Positions 57,264-64,000 of a DNA stretch of 64,000 nucleotides are shown piece by piece. The notes beneath the pieces were generated by a model that had not been told where the DNA came from, did not search any database, and saw nothing but the letters and a program-made list of their open reading frames with translations. Source of the DNA: Bos javanicus (taxonomy: Eukaryota; Chordata; Mammalia; Artiodactyla; Bovidae). The number at the start of each line of letters is the position of its first letter. Position 1 is the first letter of the stretch. Location: positions 12,444,854 to 12,508,853 of the forward strand of contig NC_083897.1 of the NCBI RefSeq assembly GCF_032452875.1, in the 5' to 3' direction. A program made the translations under genes and the position numbers.

Positions 57264-57340
57264 AATTTTATGGTAGTAAATTTATGGTAATTTATGGTAA
57301 TTTTATGGTAGTAAATTTATGGTAGTAAATTTACTACCAT
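57264..57340. repeat. TTATGGTAGTAAA reiterations ending in a perfect 22-bp palindrome
   Basis: The motif TTATGGTAGTAAAT or shortened forms repeat about five times. 57319-57340 is a perfect 22-bp palindrome (half ATGGTAGTAAA). It lies exactly at the junction between the endonuclease-region and C-terminal pieces of the old L1. Confidence 0.85.
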
Positions 57341-57541
57341 ATGATCCACCTACCATATGATTCACCAGTCCTACCTATGGGTATATATTCAAAGGAAATG
57401 AAATGAGGATCTCCAAGAGATATCTACACTTCATGTTCATTACAAATTCACTACTAAAATTAAGTAAATTAAATATATATCTCCTTATATAGATACCATA
57501 GTCTTTCTTTCTCTTTTACTTTTGGGTAGGATAGGTAATGG

Positions 57542-57859
57542 TTCAGTTCAGTTCAGTTCAGTTCAGTTGCTCAGTCGTGTCCGACTTTTTGCGACCCCAT
57601 GAATCGCAGCACGCCAGGCCTCCCTGTCCATCACCAACTCCCAGAGTTAACACAGACTTATGTCCAACGAATCAGTGATGCCATCCAGCCATCTCATCCT
57701 CTGTCGTCCCCTTCTCTTCCTGTCCTCAATCCCTCCCAGCATCAGGGTCTTTTCCAATAAGTCAACTCTTCTCATGAGGTGGCCAAAGTGTTGGAGTTTC
57801 AGCTTCAGCATCAGTCCTTCCAATGAACACCCAGGACTGATCTCCTTTAGGATGGACTG
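57542..57859 (-). mobile_element. BovB LINE 3' end with (TTCAG)n tail
   Basis: Reverse-complement BovB 3' fragment of 318 bp. The tail on the + strand has five TTCAG units (57542-57567). Its 5' side ends at 57859, directly against a minus-strand L1 that reads in the same direction. Confidence 0.93.
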
Positions 57860-59103
57860 TATCATCTTTCTAAATCCCATATATATGTGTTAGCATACTA
57901 TATTGGTGTTTTTCTTTCTTGCTTACTTCGCTCTGTATAATAGGCTCCAGTTCCATCCACCTCATTAAACTGATTCAAATGTATTCTTTTTAATGGCTGA
58001 GTAATACTCCATTGTGTATATGTACCACAGCTTTCTTATCCATTCATCTGCTGATGGACATCTAGGTTGCTTCCATGTCCTGGCTATTATAAACAGTGCT
58101 GTGATGAACATAGGGGTACATGAGTTTCTTTCAATTCTGGTTTCCTCGGTGTATATGCCCAGCAGTGGGATTGCTGGGTCATATGGAAGTTCTATTTCCA
58201 GTTTTTTAAGGAATCTCCACACTGTTCTCCAGAGTGGCTGTACTAGCTTGAATTTCCACAAACAGTGTAAGAGGGTTCCCTTTTGTCCACGCCCTCTCCA
58301 GCATTTATTGCTTGTAGACTTTTGGATAGCAGTCATTCTGACCAGCATGAGATGGTACCTCATTCTGGTTTTGATTTGCATTTCTCTGACAGTGAGAGAT
58401 GTTGAGCATCTTTTCATGTGTTTGTTAGCCATCTGTATGTCTTCTTTGAAGAAATGTCTGTTTAGTTCTCTGTCCCATTTTTTGATTGGTCATTTATTTT
58501 TCTGGAATTTGGCTGCAGGAGCTGCTCGTATATTTTTGAGGTTAATTCTTTGTCAGTTGCTTCATTTGCTATTATTTTCTCCCATTCTGAAGGCTGTATT
58601 TTCACCTTGCTTATAGTTTCCTTTGTTGTGTAAATGCTTTTAAGTTTAATCAGGTTCCATTTGTTTATTTTTGCTTTTATTTCCATTACTCTGGGAGTTG
58701 GGTCATAGAGGATCCTGATATGATTTATGTCGGAGAGTGTTTTGCCTGTTTTCCTCTAGGAGTTTTATAGTTTCTGGTTTCACCTTTGGATCTTTAATCC
58801 ACTTTGAGTTTATTTTTGTGTATGGTGTTAGAAAATGTTCTAGTTTCATTCTTTTACAAGTGGTTGACCAGTCTTTCCAGCACCACTTGTTAAAGAGAGT
58901 GTCTTTTCTCCATTGTATATTCTTGCCTCCTTTGTCAAAAATAAGGTGTCCATAGGTGTGTGGACTTATCTCTGGGCTTTCTGTTTTGTTCCACTGATCT
59001 GTATTTCTGTTTTTGTGCCAGTACCAAACTGTCTTGATGACTGTAGCTTTGTAGTACAGCCTGAAGTCAGGCAGGTTGATTCCTCCAGTTCCATTCTTCT
59101 TTA
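57860..59103 (-). mobile_element. L1-BT-type ORF2 C-terminal fragment lacking its 3' end
   Basis: Reverse-complement L1 from the last third of ORF2 (59103) into the start of the 3' untranslated region (57860), where it stops without its own 3' end or poly-A. Broken ORF pieces on the minus strand are 58703-59140, 58462-58686 and 57965-58432 ([19 protein letters not shown], then [19 protein letters not shown]). The frame from 58014-58616 on the plus strand is the antisense shadow. The loss of the 3' terminus is abnormal for target-primed insertion. Confidence 0.92.
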
Positions 59104-59113
59104 TTTTTAAATG

Positions 59114-60801
59114 TATCTTGAAGAAAATTGGAGATATCAAGGGAACATTTCATGCAAGGATGGGCACGATTAAGGACAGAAATGGTAAGGAGCTAATAGA
59201 GGCAGAGATTAAGAAGAAGTGGCAAGAATACATAGAAAAACTGTATGAAAAAAGTCTTAATGACCTGGATAACCATGATGGAGTGGTCACAAACCTAGAG
59301 CCAGACATCCTAGAGTGTGAAGTCAAGTGGGCCTCAGGAAGCATTACTACAAACAAAGCTACTGGAGATGATAGAATTCAAACTGAGCTATTTGAAATCC
59401 TGAAAGTTAATGCTGTTATAATGTTGCTCTCAATATGCCAGCAAATTTGGAAAACTCAGCAGTGGCCACAAGACTGGAAAAGGTCAGTTTTAATTCCAAC
59501 CCCAAAGGAGGCCAGCGTTAAGAATGTTCACACTACTGGAAAACTGTGCTCATTTCACATTCTAGTAAGGTTATTCTCAAAATCTTTCAAGCTAAGCTTC
59601 AGCAGTACATGAACCAAGAACTTTCAGATGTACAAACTGGATTTATTTGCCAGAGGAACCAGAGATCAAATTGCCAACATTTGTAGGATCATAGAAAAAG
59701 CAAGGGAATTCCAGAAAAACATCTACTTCTGCTTCATTGACTACACTAATGCCTTTGACTGTGTGGGTCACAACAAACTTTGGAAAATTCTTAAAGAGAT
59801 GGGAATATCAGAACATCTTACCTGTCTCCTGAGAAACTTGTATGTGGATCAAGAAGCAATAGCTCAAACCTTAAATGGAAAAATGGACTGGTTCAAAATT
59901 GGGAAGGGAATGCATCAAAGCTATACATTGTCACCCTGATTCTTTAACTTACAGGCAGAGTACATTATTCAAAATGCCAGGTTGGATGAATCACAAGCTG
60001 GAATCAAGATGGCAGGGAGAAACATCAACAACCTCAGATATATAAATGATACCACTCTAAAGGAAGAAAGTAAAGAGGAACTAAAGAGACTCTTGATGAA
60101 GGTGAAAGAGGAGAGTAAAGACACGGGTTTAAAACTCAATATTCAAAAAACTAAGATCATGATATTCAGTCCCATAACTTCATGGCAAATAGATGGAGAA
60201 AAAGTAGAAGCAGTAACAGGTTTTACTTTTCTGGGCCCCAAAATCACTATGGATGGTGACAGCAGCCATGAAATTGAAAGACAATTGCTCCTTGGAAGGA
60301 AAGCTATGACAAACCTAGACTGTATATCAAAAAGCTGAGACATCATTTTGCTGACAAAGGTCCCTATAGTCAAAGCTATGGTTTTTCCAGTAGTCATGTA
60401 CGGATGTGAGAGTTGGACCATAAAGAAGGCTGAGTGATGAAGAACTGATGCTTTCAAATTGTGGTGCAGAGAAGACTCCTGAAAGTCTTTTAGACAGCAA
60501 GGAGATGAAACCACTCAATTCTAAAGGAAAACAACCCTGAATATTCATTGGAAGGGCTGAAGCTGAAGCTCCAATATTTTGGCCACCTGATGCAAAGATC
60601 TGATTCACTGAAAAGACCCTGATACTGGGAAAGATTGAAGGCAGGAGGAGAAGGGGATGACAGAGGATGAGATCATTAGAATCACCAACTCAGTGGACAT
60701 GAATTTGAGCAAACTCCAGGAGATAGTGAAGGACAGGAAAGCCTGGTATGCTGCAGTCCGTGGGGTCAAAAAGAGTTGTACATGACTTCACAACTGAACA
60801 A
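59114..60801 (+). mobile_element. BovB LINE, 5'-truncated, diverged (left arm of inverted pair)
   Basis: Starts at 'cttgaagaaaattggagata' within the ORF and runs to the 3' end ('cacaactgaacaaca'). Frame pieces are 59076-59612, 59628-59939 (with FDCVGHNKLW, motif A) and 59982-60338. The catalytic box reads RYINDTT near 60037-60057 instead of RYADDTT, so one catalytic aspartate is replaced by asparagine. Inactive. Confidence 0.93.
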
Positions 60802-60930
60802 CATTTATTTAGATATGTTTTATAAGCCAGAATATGACCTACATTGGTTAATGATTCATGTGCACTAGAAAAGAACTATATGCCATTGCTGCTTTGTCAG
60901 TTTTTCTCTAAAAAACAACTTGGTTGAGAA

Positions 60931-63088
60931 TTCAGTTCAGTTCAATCGCTCAGTCATGTCCGACTGTTTGCAACTCCATGGACTGCAGAATGCCAGGCTT
61001 CCCTGTCCATCACCAACACCCAAAGTTTATTAAACTCATATAAATTGAGTCAATGAGGCCATCCAACCATCTCATGCTCTGTCATTCCCTTCTCCTCCTG
61101 CCTTCAATCTTTCCCAGCATCAGGGTCTTTTCCAATGACTCACTTCTTCACATCAGGTGGCCAAAGTATTGGAGTTTCAGCCTCAGAATCAGTCCTTCCA
61201 ATGAATATTCAGGACTGATTTCCTTTAGGGTTGACTGGTTGAATCTCCTTGCAGTCCAAAGGACTGTCAAGAGTCTCCTCCAATACCACAGTTCAAAAGC
61301 ATCAATTATTTGGTGTTCAGCTTTCTTTATAGACCAACTCTCACATCCATACATCACTACTGGAAAAAACATAGCTTTGATTAGATGGACTTTTGTTGGC
61401 AAAGTAATGTTTCTGCTTTTTAATATGCTGTCTAGGTTGGTCATAGCTTTTATCCAAGAAGCAAGCATCTTTTAATTTCATGGCTGCAGTCACCATCTGC
61501 AGTGATTTTGGAGCCCTGCAAAATAAAGTCTCTCTCTGTTTCCATTATTTCCCCAGTATTTGCCATGAAGTGATGGGGCTGGATGCCATGATCTTAGTTT
61601 TCTGAATGTTGAGCTTTAAGCCAACTTTTTCACTCTCCTCTCTCACTTTCATCAAGAAGTTCTTTAGTTCTTCTTCACTTTCTGCCATAAGGGTGGTGTC
61701 ATTTGCGTACCTGAGGTTATTGATATTTCTGCCGGCAATCTTGATTCCAGCTTGAGCTTCTTCCAGCCCAGCATTTCTCATGATATACTCTGCATGTAAG
61801 TTAAATAAGCAGGATGACAATATACAGCCTTGACATATTCCTTTCCCGATTTGGAACCAGTTTGTTGTTCCATGTCCAGTTCTAACTGTTGCTTCTTGAC
61901 CTACATACAAATTTCTTAGGATGCAGGCCAGGTGGTCTGGTATTTCCATCTTTTTAAGAATTTCCCACAGTTTGTTGTGATCCACACAGTCAAAAGCTTT
62001 GGTGTTGTCAGTAAAGCAGATGTTTTTCTGGAACTTTCTTGCTCTTTTGATGATCCAGTGGATGTTGGCAATTTGGTCTCTGGTTCCTCTGCCTTTTCTA
62101 AATCCAGCTTGAATATCTGGAAATTCATGGTTCACATACTGTTGAAGCCTGGCTTGGAGAATTTTGAGCATTACTTTACTAGCGTGTGAGATGAGTGCAA
62201 TTGTGTGCTAGTTCGAGCATTCTTTGGCATTGCCTTTCTTTGGGACTGGAATGAAAACTGACCTTTTCCAGTCCTGTGGCCACTGCTGAGTTTTTCAAAT
62301 TTGCTGGCATATTGAGTGCATCACTTTCACAGCATCATCTTTCAGGATTTGGAATAGCTCAGCTGGAATTCCATCACCTCCACTAGCTTTGTTTGTAGTG
62401 ATGCTTCCTAAGGCCCACTTGACTTCACATTCCAGGATGTCTGGCTCTAGGTGAGTGATCACACCTTCATGATTATCTAGGTTGTGAAGATCTTTTTTGT
62501 ACAGTTCTTCTGTGCATTCTTGTCACCTCCTCTTAATATCTTCTGCTTCTGGTAGGTCCATACCATTTCTGTCCTTTATTGTGTCCATCTCTGCATAAAA
62601 TGTTCCCTTGGTATCTCTAATTTTCTTGAAGTGATTTCTCGTCTTTCCCATTCTATTGTTTTCCTCTATTTCTTTGCAATGATCACTGAAGGAGGCTTTC
62701 TTATCTCTCCTTGCTATTCTTTGGAACTCTGCATTCAAATAAGTATATCTTTCCTTTTCTCCTTTGCCTTTCACTTCTCTTCTTTTCTCAGCTATTTGTA
62801 AGGCCTCCTCAGACAGCCATTTTGCCTTTTTGCATTTCTTTTTCTTGGGCATGGTCTTGATCACTGCTTCCTGTACAATGTCACGAATCTCCATCCATAG
62901 TTCTTTAGGCACTCTGTCTATCAGATCTAATCCCTTGAACCTATTTGTCACTTCCACTGTATAATCATAATGGATTTGATTTAGGTCATGCCTGAATGGT
63001 GTAGTGGTTTTCCCTACTTTCTTCAATTTAAGTCTGAATTTGGCAATAATGAGTTCATGATCTGAGCCACAGTCAGCTCCTGGTCTTA
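60931..63088 (-). mobile_element. BovB LINE, 5'-truncated in endonuclease (right arm of inverted pair)
   Basis: Reverse complement from the 3' tail (TTCAGTTCAGTTCAATCGCT) to the endonuclease segment near 63088 ('cacagtcagctcctggtctt'). It covers all of the ORF that the neighbouring plus-strand copy has, plus ~450 bp more. The 3' ends of the two copies face each other across 129 bp. Confidence 0.94.
61148..63050 (-). pseudogene. BovB reverse transcriptase ORF, best-preserved palm, D-to-N in catalytic box
   Basis: The 208-residue open piece at 61545-62171 covers most of the palm: QAGFRKGRGTRDQIANIHW, then AFDCVDHNKLWEILKKME (motif A aspartate), then GKGICQGCILSSCLFNLHAE (motif B) and NNLRYANDTTLMAESEEE (motif C). 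Motif C has Asn in place of the first Asp of YADD. Upstream piece 62523-63026 carries FRHDLNQIHYDYTVEVTNRF; downstream piece 61148-61468 carries VMYGCESWSIKKAEHQ. These pieces are separated by stops and frameshifts. Even restored in frame, the catalytic change would be expected to inactivate the enzyme. Confidence 0.9.
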
Positions 63089-63588
63089 TTGTCCCTTTAT
63101 TCTATATTTTGCTGATTTTCAGCCAAAAATGTCTATCAAATTTGAACTTTTCTATTTACATGGTGTGTCTTTTTCTACCCTTTTACTTTATAACATTTTA
63201 TATCTTTATACATGAGGTGGATATCTTATAAGCTAAATAACAATCTCTGCCTTTTAATTTTTATGCTTAGACCATCTACATTTGATATAATTACTTATAT
63301 TGTTGGATTATGATCTACTATCTCTTCCTTCAGTTCTTTGTTTGCCGTTTTCTATTTATCTCTCCTTTGGATTTATCAAGTATTTTCTATAAATCCTTAT
63401 TTTTTTCCCCAATACCACTGACAGAGGCTTTTTCATATTACCAACTCTAGTTCACAATGAGCAGTCATGGAATAAAGGTTACAGGTGTATGCAAACTGTA
63501 TTTTTGTCCAGGATCCCTGGGGTTCTATATTTTCACCTTGTCATCCATATCAGTCCTTAGAATTCTCTTTAACATATTACCTGGTTTT
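63089..63588 (-). mobile_element. Probable old L1 remnant
   Basis: 'tgcttagaccatctacattt' and 'ttggattatgatctactatc' resemble the reverse complement of older mammalian L1 ORF2. The right part (63430-63588) is unrecognised. Confidence 0.4.
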
Positions 63589-63605
63589 AAAATTTATATA
63601 TATGG

Positions 63606-63735
63606 GAAGGGAGGAGGGAGGAGGGTTCAGGAAGGGGAGCACATGTATACTTGTGATGGATTCATTTTGATATTTGGCAAAACTAATACAATTATGTAAA
63701 GTTTAAAAATAAAATAAAATTAAAAAAAATAAAAT
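63606..63735 (+). mobile_element. Short L1 3' end insertion, 17-bp TSD
   Basis: 130 bp of L1-BT-type 3' terminus ('gggttcaggaaggggagcac', 'aatacaattatgtaaagttt') with an A-rich tail. TSD AAAATTTATWTATATGG at 63589-63605 and 63736-63752 (one mismatch). Confidence 0.88.
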
Positions 63736-63752
63736 AAAATTTATTTATATGG

Positions 63753-64000
63753 CACCTAGCCTCTCTTTAATCCAGTGCTCTTCCAGATGTGATCCAGTAT
63801 TTGCATCTTATCTCCCCTTGGAAGATCCTTTATTTCCTTAGATTTCAGGCTGTTTGGTTGTTCTTCAACCTCTATTCTCTAATAGATTCAAGAAAATTTA
63901 TGATTTAGTAACTAGTCTAACTTTATTTTTTGTTTACAGTGGAACCAAAGCTCTTTCTAGCATTCTAAATTCTGAAAATAAGTAACATTATTCATGGTCT
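63753..64000. other. Unassigned, possibly old L1 3' region
   Basis: 'gattcaagaaaatttatgat' and 'ttgtttacagtggaacc' have a faint minus-strand L1 flavour. No gene. Runs off the window. Confidence 0.35.

Larger units (their letters stand above)
53491..57480 (+). mobile_element. Old plus-strand L1 with 5' region, degraded, carrying nested insertions
   Basis: The order matches one L1. A GC-richer 5' part (53491-55330) is followed by ORF1-like text (55340-55620: 'aaagaaccaggaaaatatga', 'acgaattcaaaataattgtt'). Then come 'gatggcaatagtaagtcc' and ORF2 endonuclease-region text (56170-57240: 'gaatggataaaaaaacaaaa', 'gatgcagcaaaacagtatac'), and ORF2 C-terminal text at 57325-57470 ('gggtatatattcaaaggaaa'). 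Nested within are an AT-rich microsatellite with a Bov-A2 (55845-56166) and a Tigger-like element (56487-56636). The reverse transcriptase region is deleted near 57245-57320. More diverged than the 10.3-kb L1. Confidence 0.65.

Noticed and set aside
57542..57567. CRISPR-like short repeat array
   Set aside because: Five-base tandem units without spacers; this is the BovB 3' tail.
58014..58616. 200-codon plus-strand open frame
   Set aside because: Antisense of L1 ORF2; the true coding sense is the minus strand.

Overview
This looks like nuclear DNA from a ruminant (cattle, buffalo, sheep, goat or a close relative; I cannot resolve the species). The evidence is the mix of interspersed repeats: BovB (RTE-clade) LINEs, the tRNA-Glu-derived Bov-tA SINEs, Bov-A/Bov-A2 SINEs built from BovB 3' sequence, older CHR-type artiodactyl SINEs and L1-BT-type LINEs, on an AT-rich background with mammal-wide MIR, L2, MaLR and Tigger-like remnants.

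I find no host protein-coding gene, functional RNA gene, CRISPR array or operon. Every long open frame I checked is either a decayed piece of a LINE ORF, its antisense shadow, or a chance frame inside a repeat. The window reads as an intergenic or deep-intronic gene desert shaped by successive, often nested, retrotransposition.

Layout. 1-2.2 kb: two Bov-tA copies, then single-copy DNA. 2.25-5.9 kb: a near full-length minus-strand BovB holding a nested Bov-A2 and a nested ultra-short L1 tail, each with a perfect 11-bp target-site duplication (TSD). 6-9.2 kb: Bov-tA, an old L1 ORF2 piece with a BovB 3' end beside it, and a SINE with two tRNA-like heads. 10.2-15.9 kb: a Bov-tA split by a plus-strand L1 that keeps both ends and a 17-bp TSD but has lost the middle of its coding region. 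16-19 kb: mostly unique DNA with L2, MIR and a second two-headed SINE. 19.1-20.6 kb: BovB. 21-27.5 kb: mostly unique, with MIR, Bov-tA, CHR SINEs and a perfect 42-bp tandem duplication. 27.6-28.8 kb: a MaLR (MLT1-like) LTR split by a young BovB 3' end. 29-36 kb: SINEs, MIR with an L1 micro-insertion, a convergent BovB pair and a Tigger-like remnant. 36-38.7 kb: repeat-poor. 38.7-40.6 kb: two Bov-A elements with CTG tails and a BovB with a 16-bp TSD. 43.8-44.9 kb: old minus-strand L1. 46.1-48.3 kb: BovB from the endonuclease domain to the 3' end. 50.5-53.1 kb: a SINE cluster. 53.5-57.5 kb: an old plus-strand L1 whose GC-richer 5' part contains ~190-bp tandem units. 57.5-59.1 kb: a minus-strand L1-BovB juxtaposition. 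59.1-63.1 kb: two BovB copies head to head as a large inverted repeat. 63.1-64 kb: L1-derived DNA with a short L1 3' insertion.

Nothing here forms a working gene system. The autonomous elements (BovB, L1) would have supplied the endonuclease and reverse transcriptase that moved themselves and their dependent SINEs; all coding copies seen here are broken. By my boundaries, BovB-derived LINE sequence is about 14-15 kb of the window. Family assignments come from recognising consensus features by eye, so boundaries are approximate except where a TSD fixes them.
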